Positions 57,139 to 64,000 of a stretch of 64,000 nt of DNA are shown here, one piece after another. The notes under the pieces are model-generated. The model was not told where the DNA came from. It worked only from the letters and a program-made list of their open reading frames with translations, and did not search any database. The position numbers and the translations under genes are program-made. Every line of letters begins with the position of its first letter. Positions within the stretch are counted from its first letter, which is position 1. Origin of the DNA: Streptococcus sp. DD12 (GTDB lineage Bacteria > Bacillota > Bacilli > Lactobacillales > Streptococcaceae). Location of the stretch: assembly GCF_001578885.1 (NCBI RefSeq), contig NZ_KQ969495.1:180028-244027 (forward strand), given 5' to 3'.

Positions 57139-58170
57139 ATGGCAACACAAGAAAACACGTTTAAACTGGTGGGCATTGGGTCTAGCAGTTCACAAGAAAA
57201 AATTACCAAGCCAGCCTTGTCTTTCACACAAGATGCTTGGCGTCGGTTAAAGAAAAATAAATTAGCGGTAGTATCGCTCTGGTTTTTGACAATTTTGATA
57301 GCTTTTTCATTGCTTTCTACAGTTTTTGTCACTCAAAAAGATGCCAATGACTTTAATGCCAATGAAGTGACCGTTTATCGGAATTTGCCACCAAAAATTT
57401 CAGACAGTTTGCCTTTCTGGAATGGTAAGATTCACTATTCAGGAAATAGCAAGGACACAGACCCCTATACCTACCAAGAAGTTCCAAAGAATAAAAGATT
57501 CATCCTGGGTACAGACAGCCTTGGGCGTAGTTTGGCCAAAAGGATTACCGTGGGTGTGCGCATTTCCCTCATGATTGCCATTGTTGCGACCTTCTTTGAC
57601 TTGCTTATCGGGGTGGTTTATGGGCTTATCTCAGGTTTTGTTGGTGGGAAAGTGGATTTGGTGATGCAACGCATTATCGAAATCATTTCCTCTATCCCTA
57701 ACTTGGTTATTGTGACCATGTTGGGCCTTTGGCTAGGAAGTGGGATGCTGTCCATTATCATCTCGCTCGCTATCGTAGGTTGGACCTCCATGGCCCGTCA
57801 GGTACGAAACATGACCTTGTCCTACCGTGAACGGGAGTTTGTTTTAGCCTCTCGCTCTCTGGGTGAGAGCAAGGCTAAAATCGCCTTGAAGCACGTGCTA
57901 CCAAATATTTCAGGGGTTATCATTGTTCAAATTATGATGACTGTTCCAAGTGCTATCATGTATGAAGCGGTCTTATCAGCTATTAACTTGGGGGTAAAAC
58001 CACCAACAGCCTCTCTCGGGTCACTGATTACAGATGCTCAAGAGAACTTCCAATATTACCCTTATCAAATTATTTTACCGTCACTGGCTTTGATCCTCAT
58101 CTCATTAGCCTTTATCCTTTTAGGAGATGGCTTACGTGATGCGTTCGATCCAAAGTCAGGTGACCGTTAA
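57139..58170 (+). CDS. oppC: Oligopeptide ABC transporter permease
   Basis: 343 aa, with an N-terminal cytoplasmic stretch before the first helix, a periplasm-facing segment (57-130) as usual for OppC, and the EAA loop EFVLASRSLGESKAKIALKH. Starts 8 bases after oppB. Confidence 0.95.
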   Translation: MATQENTFKLVGIGSSSSQEKITKPALSFTQDAWRRLKKNKLAVVSLWFLTILIAFSLLSTVFVTQKDANDFNANEVTVYRNLPPKISDSLPFWNGKIHYSGNSKDTDPYTYQEVPKNKRFILGTDSLGRSLAKRITVGVRISLMIAIVATFFDLLIGVVYGLISGFVGGKVDLVMQRIIEIISSIPNLVIVTMLGLWLGSGMLSIIISLAIVGWTSMARQVRNMTLSYREREFVLASRSLGESKAKIALKHVLPNISGVIIVQIMMTVPSAIMYEAVLSAINLGVKPPTASLGSLITDAQENFQYYPYQIILPSLALILISLAFILLGDGLRDAFDPKSGDR

Positions 58171-58182
58171 GGAGGTGTTTGT

Positions 58183-59232
58183 ATGACACAAGAAACCATT
58201 CTTTCGGTAAAAGATCTTCGCGTCAGTTTCGACACCTATGCCGGGAAAGTTCAAGCTGTTCGTGATGTGACTTTTGACTTGAAAAAAGGGGAAACCTTGG
58301 CCATTGTGGGCGAGTCAGGTTCCGGGAAATCTGTGACAACCAAGACGCTCATGGGCTTATCAGCTAGCAATGCGACTGTCTCAGGTGACGTTCAATTTAA
58401 AGGGCGTCAACTGGTTGACCTAACGGAGTCGGACTGGGTGTCTATTCGTGGGAAAGAAATTGCGATGATTTTCCAAGATCCTATGACCAGTCTCGATCCA
58501 ACCATGAAAATTGGGGACCAAATTGCAGAAGCCATTCGGATTCACGAAGATATTTCTAAAGAAGCAGCAAAAAAACGCGCTCTCTCATTGATGGAAAGCG
58601 TTGGGATTCCTGACGCCAGCGATCATATCAATGATTACCCACACCAGTGGTCTGGGGGGATGCGTCAGCGGGCTGTCATCGCCATTGCCTTAGCCGCCAA
58701 ACCTGAAATCCTAATCGCAGATGAACCCACAACGGCTCTAGATGTGACCATCCAAGCTCAAATCTTAGATTTGATGAAAGCTATTCAAAAAGAAGAAGAA
58801 GCTTCTATCATCTTTATCACACATGACCTAGGTGTTGTTGCAGGTATGGCTGACCGGGTAGCAGTCATGTACGCAGGCAAGGTGGTTGAATACGGAACGG
58901 TTGACGAGGTCTTTTATAATCCTCAACACCCTTATACATGGGGCTTGTTGACCTCTATGCCGACGACTGATACTGCAGCCGGTAGCTTGCAGTCTATTCC
59001 AGGGACGCCACCTGATTTGTTGCATCCACCAAAAGGCGATGCCTTTGCTTCACGAAATGCCTACGCCTTGGATATCGACCATCAGGAAGAACCGCCATTT
59101 TTCAAGGTTTCAGACACGCATTATGCAGCGACGTGGTTATTAGATGAGCGTGCGCCTCAGGTAACACCACCAGAAGCCATTAGCAGACGTTGGGCCAAAT
59201 GGCAGGAACTAAATGGAGGAAAAGATGACTGA
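58183..59232 (+). CDS. oppD: Oligopeptide ABC transporter ATPase
   Basis: 349 aa. Walker A GESGSGKSVTTK near 43-54, ABC signature SGGMRQRAVIAIAL, Walker B ILIADEPTTALDV, and the oligo_HPN C-terminal extension (PHPYTWGLL). Its last codons overlap the oppF start. Confidence 0.96.
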   Translation: MTQETILSVKDLRVSFDTYAGKVQAVRDVTFDLKKGETLAIVGESGSGKSVTTKTLMGLSASNATVSGDVQFKGRQLVDLTESDWVSIRGKEIAMIFQDPMTSLDPTMKIGDQIAEAIRIHEDISKEAAKKRALSLMESVGIPDASDHINDYPHQWSGGMRQRAVIAIALAAKPEILIADEPTTALDVTIQAQILDLMKAIQKEEEASIIFITHDLGVVAGMADRVAVMYAGKVVEYGTVDEVFYNPQHPYTWGLLTSMPTTDTAAGSLQSIPGTPPDLLHPPKGDAFASRNAYALDIDHQEEPPFFKVSDTHYAATWLLDERAPQVTPPEAISRRWAKWQELNGGKDD

Positions 59233-60157
59233 ACAAGCAAAAAAACTCGTTGAACTTTCGAATGTTTCCTTGACTTTTAACCCTGGACGTCCTAATGAAG
59301 TTAAGGCCATCGATCAGGTGAGCTTTGACATTTATGAGGGAGAGGTTTTTGGCCTGGTTGGGGAATCTGGCTCTGGTAAGACGACTGTGGGTCGCTCCAT
59401 TTTACGTTTGCATGACATTCAATCGGGTGATATTCGTTTTGATGGCCAGTCGGTGACCCCTTTATCGGGTAAGGACCTGCATGATTTTCGAAAAAATGCC
59501 CAAATGATTTTTCAAGACCCACAAGCTAGTCTTAATGGACGCATGAAAATCCGTGATATCGTGGCGGAAGGACTGGATATCCATCATTTGGTATCTTCAA
59601 AAGCAGAACGTGATGCGCGTGTGGAGGAGTTATTAGAACTCGTCGGGCTTAACAAGGACCACATGACCCGTTATCCGCATGAATTTTCGGGTGGACAAAG
59701 GCAGCGGATTGGTATTGCCCGTGCTTTGGCTGTAAAACCAAAATTTATCATTGCGGACGAACCGATTTCAGCCTTGGACGTGTCTATTCAGGCACAGGTG
59801 GTTAATCTCATGCAAAAATTGCAAAAAGAGCGGGGGCTAACCTACCTGTTCATTGCCCATGACTTGTCTATGGTCAAATATATTTCTGACCGTATCGGTG
59901 TTATGCACCATGGGAAAATGTTGGAAATCGGCCCTGCTGATGAGGTTTACCACAATCCTTTGCACCCTTACACAAAAAGTTTGCTGTCAGCTATTCCTGA
60001 ACCAGACCCAATTTCAGAACGCAATCGTGTCCACACGCCTTATGATGCCAGCTTAGAAACAGATGGCCAGGCCCGAGAAATGCGGGAAATAACCCCAGGG
60101 CACTTTGTTTTGGCAACAGAAGCAGAAGCAAAATCCTATCAAGCACAGAGCAACTAA
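59225..60157 (+). CDS. oppF: Oligopeptide ABC transporter ATPase
   Basis: 310 aa. Walker A GESGSGKTTVGR, signature FSGGQRQRIGIARAL, Walker B FIIADEPISALDVS. ATG 59213 is in frame, but its GGAGGAAAAG is the ribosome site for ATG 59225. It overlaps oppD by 8 bases and ends the operon. Confidence 0.95.
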   Translation: MTEQAKKLVELSNVSLTFNPGRPNEVKAIDQVSFDIYEGEVFGLVGESGSGKTTVGRSILRLHDIQSGDIRFDGQSVTPLSGKDLHDFRKNAQMIFQDPQASLNGRMKIRDIVAEGLDIHHLVSSKAERDARVEELLELVGLNKDHMTRYPHEFSGGQRQRIGIARALAVKPKFIIADEPISALDVSIQAQVVNLMQKLQKERGLTYLFIAHDLSMVKYISDRIGVMHHGKMLEIGPADEVYHNPLHPYTKSLLSAIPEPDPISERNRVHTPYDASLETDGQAREMREITPGHFVLATEAEAKSYQAQSN

Positions 60158-60171
60158 AAGAAGATGGCCTA

Positions 60172-60200
60172 AAATCCACAAGAAAAATGTGGATTTTTTT
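60172..60200 (+). terminator. Terminator of the opp operon
   Basis: AAATCCACA and TGTGGATTT around AGAAAAA, then T residues. Confidence 0.88.
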
Positions 60201-60210
60201 ATTTTTTTGC

Positions 60211-60239
60211 TTGACGATTCTTTAAACACTTGATATACT
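60211..60239 (+). promoter_or_regulatory. Promoter of rplJL
   Basis: TTGACG (60211-60216), 17-base spacer, TATACT (60234-60239). Confidence 0.8.
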
Positions 60240-60257
60240 AGACAAGGTTTTGAATAA

Positions 60258-60312
60258 AACTGACCTAAGACAGTAGGGGAACGCTTGTTCATAAGATTCC
60301 TACCGAGGCACA
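60258..60312 (+). ncRNA. Ribosomal protein L10 leader
   Basis: AAGACAGTAGGG (60268-60279) and CCTACCGAGG (60299-60308) are the conserved parts of the L10 leader (RF00557 type), where the L10(L12)4 complex binds and represses its own operon. Downstream, CGTAT...ATACG followed by seven T (about 60334-60372) could be the attenuator but is weak. Confidence 0.82.
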
Positions 60313-60407
60313 AAACGTTTATGATCTAATAACGTATTGTACTTTCGTGTCTGGGTTTGGATACGATTTTTTTCGTTCCAGCCAAAATTTTAACGGAGGT
60401 AAAACAA

Positions 60408-60912
60408 ATGAGTGAAGCAACAATTGCTAAAAAAAGCAGAATTGGTTGATGCAGTTGCTGAGAAAATGAAATCAGCAGTCAGCTTGGTTGTTGTAGATTC
60501 ACGTGGTTTGACGGTAGAACAAGATACTGTTTTGCGTCGCAACCTGCGTGAAGCTGGTGTCGAACTTAAAGTCATTAAAAACTCAATCTTGAAACGTGCA
60601 GCACAAAAAGCTGGACTTGAAGGTTTGGAAGACTTGTTCGTAGGACCATCTGCAGTAGCATTTTCAACTGAAGACGTCGTAGCTCCTGCTAAGATCGTTT
60701 TCGATTTTGCTAAAGAAGCTGAAGCTCTTGAAATCAAAGGTGGCGCAATTGAAGGTGCTGTTTCTTCTAAAGAAGAAATCACAGCTCTTGCTACATTGCC
60801 AAACCGCGAAGGATTGCTCTCTATGCTCCTTTCTGTACTTCAAGCGCCAGTTCGCGACTTCGCCTATGCAGTTAAAGCTGTGGCAGAAGCTAAAGAAGAC
60901 GACGCTGCCTAA
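60408..60912 (+). CDS. rplJ: 50S ribosomal protein L10, one-base frameshift near the start as read
   Basis: Forms the base of the L7/L12 stalk. The expected start, ATG 60408 with GGAGG at 60395-60399, reads MSEATIAKK and then leaves frame at a run of seven A (60429-60435), ending at TGA after 13 codons. The true L10 frame ([20 protein letters not shown] ... [14 protein letters not shown]) is intact from there to TAA 60910. Six A would restore [14 protein letters not shown]. Either a homopolymer sequencing error, slippage on A7, or use of GTG 60412 in the L10 frame (spacing 12). L10 is essential, so a true null is not expected. Confidence 0.85.
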
Positions 60913-60973
60913 GCAGGTCGCCTGACGCCCTAAGGGCACAACACAAGATAAAAATTATTTGGAGGAAACAACA

Positions 60974-61339
60974 ATGGCATTGAACATTGAAAACATTATT
61001 GCTGAAATTAAAGAAGCTTCAATCCTTGAATTGAACGACCTTGTAAAAGCTATCGAAGAAGAATTTGGTGTAACTGCAGCTGCTCCTGTAGCTGCTGTAG
61101 CTGCTGGTGCTGACGCTGGTGCTGCTAAAGATTCATTCGACGTTGAATTGACATCTGCTGGTGACAAGAAAGTCGGCGTTATCAAAGTCGTACGCGAAAT
61201 CACAGGTGAAGGCCTTAAAGAAGCTAAAGCTATCGTTGATGGTGCACCATCAATCATCAAAGAAGGTGCTTCTGCTGATGAAGCTGAAGAGCTTAAAGCT
61301 AAATTGGAAGAAGCTGGAGCTTCTGTAACTTTGAAATAA
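60974..61339 (+). CDS. rplL: 50S ribosomal protein L7/L12
   Basis: 121 aa stalk protein: N-terminal dimerisation helix region ([20 protein letters not shown]), Ala/Gly hinge, C-terminal domain with [25 protein letters not shown] at 60961-60965 marks ATG 60974; the frame is open a few codons upstream. Confidence 0.97.
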   Translation: MALNIENIIAEIKEASILELNDLVKAIEEEFGVTAAAPVAAVAAGADAGAAKDSFDVELTSAGDKKVGVIKVVREITGEGLKEAKAIVDGAPSIIKEGASADEAEELKAKLEEAGASVTLK

Positions 61340-61351
61340 TCAAAGTCAAAT

Positions 61352-61382
61352 AAAAAATCCGTTCGAAAGAGCGGATTTTTTT
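61352..61382 (+). terminator. Terminator of rplJL
   Basis: AAAAATCCG and CGGATTTTT with T run. Confidence 0.88.
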
Positions 61383-61439
61383 CGTGAAAAAAAAATTTGT
61401 ATCTTGGGCGGTTTTAGCCTTTGTGATATAATGTAGCTT

Positions 61440-62330
61440 ATGAAAAGCGGAATTATTAATGTCAAAAAAGAGGCCGGCATGACTTCACACGATGTGGTGT
61501 TTAAGTTGCGCCGTATCCTGCATGAGAAAAAGATTGGACATGGTGGTACCTTGGACCCCGATGTTGTCGGTGTCTTGCCCATAGCTGTCGGCAAAGCGAC
61601 ACGGATATTAGAGTACATGACTGCTAGTGGTAAGGTCTATGAAGGAAGGATCACATTAGGCTTTTCCACAACGACAGAAGACAGTAGTGGGGACCGACTC
61701 GCTGAAAAAGCGGTTTCTCATCAATTGACAGAGGCTATTGTGGATGCTGCGATGGAGCAGTTTATCGGTGACATAAGACAAGTCCCGCCCATGTATTCAG
61801 CTGTAAAAGTTAAGGGGAAACGCTTGTATGAGTATGCTCGTGAAGGGCTCAGTGTTCAACGTCCTGAGCGTCAGGTCACTATTTCTGAATTTGAACGCAC
61901 GGGTCCCCTTGTCTTTGATGGAGACTGTGCCAGCTTTCCCTTTCGGGTAGCTTGTAGCAAGGGGACATACGTTCGGACTTTAGCGGTTGACCTAGGCCAA
62001 GCCTTGGGTTACCCCAGCCATATGTCTTTTCTCAAGCGGACCTACGCAGGTGGTTTTCATCTGGAAAACAGTTGGACGCTTGAAGCCATTGCAGAGGCAG
62101 TAGCCCATGAAGACTGGCGTTTTTTAGAACCGATTGAGATTGGTCTAAAAGAGTTGCCTTATCAAGCAGTCAGTCAAGATGACTGTCAGGAATTACGCTT
62201 TGGACGTTTTATCACTTTAGAACGTCAAGAACCCTTACTTTTAGCCAAGTATAATGGCAAGGCCATTGCTATTTTGGAAAAGCGTGGGGAACAATATAAG
62301 CCAAAGAAAGTATTAGTAGATGAAAATTAA
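61440..62330 (+). CDS. truB: tRNA pseudouridine-55 synthase
   Basis: Makes pseudouridine 55 in the T loop of tRNAs. 296 aa; catalytic D39 in [15 protein letters not shown], and the [13 protein letters not shown] motif. ATG 61440 follows TATAAT (61427-61432) by only 7 bases, so the transcript is nearly leaderless or comes from further upstream. It overlaps ribF by 11 bases. Confidence 0.95.
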   Translation: MKSGIINVKKEAGMTSHDVVFKLRRILHEKKIGHGGTLDPDVVGVLPIAVGKATRILEYMTASGKVYEGRITLGFSTTTEDSSGDRLAEKAVSHQLTEAIVDAAMEQFIGDIRQVPPMYSAVKVKGKRLYEYAREGLSVQRPERQVTISEFERTGPLVFDGDCASFPFRVACSKGTYVRTLAVDLGQALGYPSHMSFLKRTYAGGFHLENSWTLEAIAEAVAHEDWRFLEPIEIGLKELPYQAVSQDDCQELRFGRFITLERQEPLLLAKYNGKAIAILEKRGEQYKPKKVLVDEN

Positions 62331-63240
62331 GCAGATTAGCAGTGCGCAAGATATGTCAAAGTCGCCTGATAGTGTTCTTGTTTTAGGGTATTTTGATGGG
62401 TTGCATCGTGGCCACCAGGCACTGATTGACCAAGCGCGACGTCTAGCTGAAAAAGAAGCTCTGGAAGTGGTGCTCTTGACCTTCCCTGAAAGCCCACGTT
62501 TGATGTTTGAAAAATACCAAGAGGACATGCTCTTACACCTCCTCTCTTTCTCTGAGATGGCCAAGCGTTTAGATGAGATGGGCGTGACAAAGCTTTATCT
62601 AAAGCCCTTTACAGCCTCCTTTTCGCAATTAACGGCCCAAGAATTTGTGGCTTCCTATATCCAGGCCCTTTCGCCTAAGTATGTGCTAGCTGGTTTTGAC
62701 TACCGTATGGGGCGTGACAAGCAGTTGCTGTCCGAAGTGACCAATCTTTCTCCGGCCAAGCCCATTATTGTAGAAAAAATCAGTGATGAGGTTGGAAAGA
62801 TTTCCTCGACCCGTATTCGCCAGGCGCTAAAAGATGGTGACGTGACTCTGGCTAATCATTTATTAGGTTATGAGTTTCCGACAACTGGTTTGGTGGTTCA
62901 TGGAGATGCCAGAGGGCGGACCATTGGTTACCCAACGGCTAACATTGCTCTTACGGAAAGAACTCACTTGCCAGCAGATGGGGTCTATGTGACAGATGTG
63001 CTCATTGCAGGCAAACGCTATCGAGCCATGACAAGCCTAGGAAAGAATACGACCTTTGGGGGCACTCAACTACGATTAGAAGCAAATATTTTTGATTTTG
63101 ATGGCGACCTCTATGGTGAAGAACTGACGATTCTTTGGTTGGACAAAATTCGGGATATGGTTACTTTTGACGGTGTGGATGCCTTGATTGCCCAATTAGA
63201 AAACGACAAAGCCATCGCCTTGGCTTACGAAAAAGAATAG
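62320..63240 (+). CDS. ribF: Bifunctional riboflavin kinase / FAD synthetase
   Basis: Makes FMN and FAD. 306 aa: N-terminal nucleotidyltransferase with [15 protein letters not shown] and the [11 protein letters not shown] motif, C-terminal kinase domain with [11 protein letters not shown]. truB-ribF is a conserved pair, and the 11-base overlap indicates coupling. Confidence 0.95.
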   Translation: MKIKQISSAQDMSKSPDSVLVLGYFDGLHRGHQALIDQARRLAEKEALEVVLLTFPESPRLMFEKYQEDMLLHLLSFSEMAKRLDEMGVTKLYLKPFTASFSQLTAQEFVASYIQALSPKYVLAGFDYRMGRDKQLLSEVTNLSPAKPIIVEKISDEVGKISSTRIRQALKDGDVTLANHLLGYEFPTTGLVVHGDARGRTIGYPTANIALTERTHLPADGVYVTDVLIAGKRYRAMTSLGKNTTFGGTQLRLEANIFDFDGDLYGEELTILWLDKIRDMVTFDGVDALIAQLENDKAIALAYEKE

Positions 63241-63290
63241 TCAAGTGCCATGAAAACTGTTACAATAGTAACGATAGAAAAGAGGAATAT

Positions 63291-63701
63291 ATGGTTACGT
63301 TATATTTATCCCCATCTTGTACCAGTTGTCGTAAAGCCCGTGCTTGGTTGACGAGTCATAAGGTCCCCTTTCAAGAACATAATATTATGACCAGCCCATT
63401 GAGCGAAGAAGAAATCCTCAAAATTCTAGCTTACACAGAAAATGGGACAGAGGATATTATTTCAACGCGTTCCAAGGTGTTTCAAAAACTTGACCTTGAT
63501 TTGGACGATTTAAGTCTTAAGGAACTGGTAGCTTTGATAGCTGAAAAGCCAGCCCTTTTGCGTCGTCCAATTCTCATGGATGATAAGCGGATGCAGATTG
63601 GTTTTAACGAGGACGAAATCCGAACCTTCTTATCCCGTGATTACCGCAGGCATGAGCTCAAAGAAGCTACCCTGAGATCAGAGGCAAAAGGGGAAGGTTG
63701 A
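63291..63701 (+). CDS. spx: Spx-family global stress regulator
   Basis: ArsC-like protein that binds the RNA polymerase alpha C-terminal domain. 136 aa; redox switch C10-T-S-C13, the conserved LLRRPILMDD and the C-terminal RRHELKEA extension. Streptococci have two (SpxA1 and SpxA2); which one this is cannot be told here. Confidence 0.88.
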   Translation: MVTLYLSPSCTSCRKARAWLTSHKVPFQEHNIMTSPLSEEEILKILAYTENGTEDIISTRSKVFQKLDLDLDDLSLKELVALIAEKPALLRRPILMDDKRMQIGFNEDEIRTFLSRDYRRHELKEATLRSEAKGEG

Positions 63702-63702
63702 G

Positions 63703-63981
63703 ATGACAAAGAGTTATTCCTATCCCTTGGATTATTCTTGGACAGCAGACGAAATGACCACCGTTATCCAATTTTTTAATGCGGTTGAAAAAGCTTATGA
63801 AAGTCAGGTGGCTGTAGCTGATCTTCTTGCCTGCTACCGGGCCTTTAAAATCATTGTTCCTGGAAAGGCACAGGAGAAACAGTTGGATAGGGAATTTGAA
63901 AAAATCAGTGGTTACTCAACCTATCGTGCTGTGACGGCTGCCAAGGAAAAGCAGAAAGGTGGGCTATCGCTTGGACGCTAA
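63703..63981 (+). CDS. UPF0223 family protein
   Basis: 92 aa (YktA-like) of unknown function: YSYPLDYSWTADEMTTVIQF start and the C-terminal FEKISGYSTYRAVTAAKE are diagnostic. It starts 1 base after spx and overlaps the next start by 11 bases. Confidence 0.85.
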   Translation: MTKSYSYPLDYSWTADEMTTVIQFFNAVEKAYESQVAVADLLACYRAFKIIVPGKAQEKQLDREFEKISGYSTYRAVTAAKEKQKGGLSLGR

Positions 63982-64000
63982 ATTTACCTTTGCCCAAGAA
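63971..64000 (+). CDS. Start of a probable inositol monophosphatase-family gene (cut by window end)
   Basis: TTG 63971 opens (M)DAKFTFAQE, like the N-terminus of streptococcal SuhB-type proteins, which commonly follow UPF0223. AAGGTGGG at 63956-63963 is the ribosome site. Only ten codons are visible. Confidence 0.45.
   Translation, partial: MDAKFTFAQE

Overview
The window is chromosomal DNA of a Streptococcus, most likely an oral species of the kind that makes glucan from sucrose. Evidence: ClpC, UppS, CdsA, Eep/RseP and ProS in a row, a DUF1827 protein, Dpr, a fused AdcA-ZinT zinc lipoprotein-like binder, Spx, YSIRK-type signal peptides, a GH70 glucansucrase, a GbpC-type glucan-binding wall protein with an LPQTG sorting signal, and Gram-positive promoters, Shine-Dalgarno sites and operators (cre, CodY, AdcR, Met-box, VicR-like, ComX-like). 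No tRNA, rRNA, IS element, prophage or CRISPR array was seen. I cannot name the species.

Layout. 1-7.9 kb: clpC 3' end, then uppS-cdsA-eep-proS and a membrane protein. 7.8-8.7 kb: decayed DNA with a CapA-family gene that has lost its middle. 8.8-14.7 kb: a secreted Bsp/SH3 repeat protein, a prepilin peptidase on the other strand, dpr, yqgQ-glk-rhodanese-like, DUF1827 and a NUDIX gene. 14.8-25.4 kb: DinG-like helicase, aspC-asnS, an EamA half-transporter, a YjeM-type permease, and the hemW-FatA-NagD-TIGR01906 operon. 25.5-33.7 kb: the sucrose adhesion block, a GbpC-like protein followed by a 1540-residue glucansucrase, both preceded by VicR-like boxes. 33.7-37.1 kb: two cardiolipin synthase paralogues separated by a structured RNA leader with its own promoter and terminator. 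37.4-46.9 kb: asd-dapA, an ATP-cone protein, an AraC regulator, pepQ, a MetE-like gene under a Met-box, glycerate kinase, DUF1694 and eno. 47.0-47.6 kb: the micro-ORF array. 47.7-60.2 kb: serine dehydratase, adcA with two AdcR boxes, a TM2 protein, SDR and SGNH genes, a GH1 phospho-glucosidase, and oppABCDF behind an exact CodY box. 60.2-64 kb: L10 leader, rplJ (frameshifted as read), rplL, truB-ribF, spx, UPF0223, and the first codons of a probable inositol monophosphatase gene.

The most striking feature is at 47003-47597 between eno and sdaAA. A near-consensus promoter, carrying a cre (CcpA) site between its -35 and -10, drives a transcript of about 560 nt holding five tiny ORFs of 13 to 20 codons. 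Each has its own ribosome binding site and each contains the same hexapeptide, Arg-Tyr-Lys-Asn-Gly-Asp, preceded by a small residue (A, G or S). The flanking residues differ. The 18-base cores differ only at third codon positions, so the peptide, not just the RNA, appears to be under selection. Two more unit starts keep the roughly 82-nt spacing but are degenerate (one is AUG directly followed by UAA). I know of no described system of this form.

Other points of interest are the attenuator-like RNA in front of the second cardiolipin synthase, the extra A in an A7 run of rplJ, a possible AUU start in the first cardiolipin synthase, the internally deleted CapA gene, and a terminator whose 3' arm is present three times.
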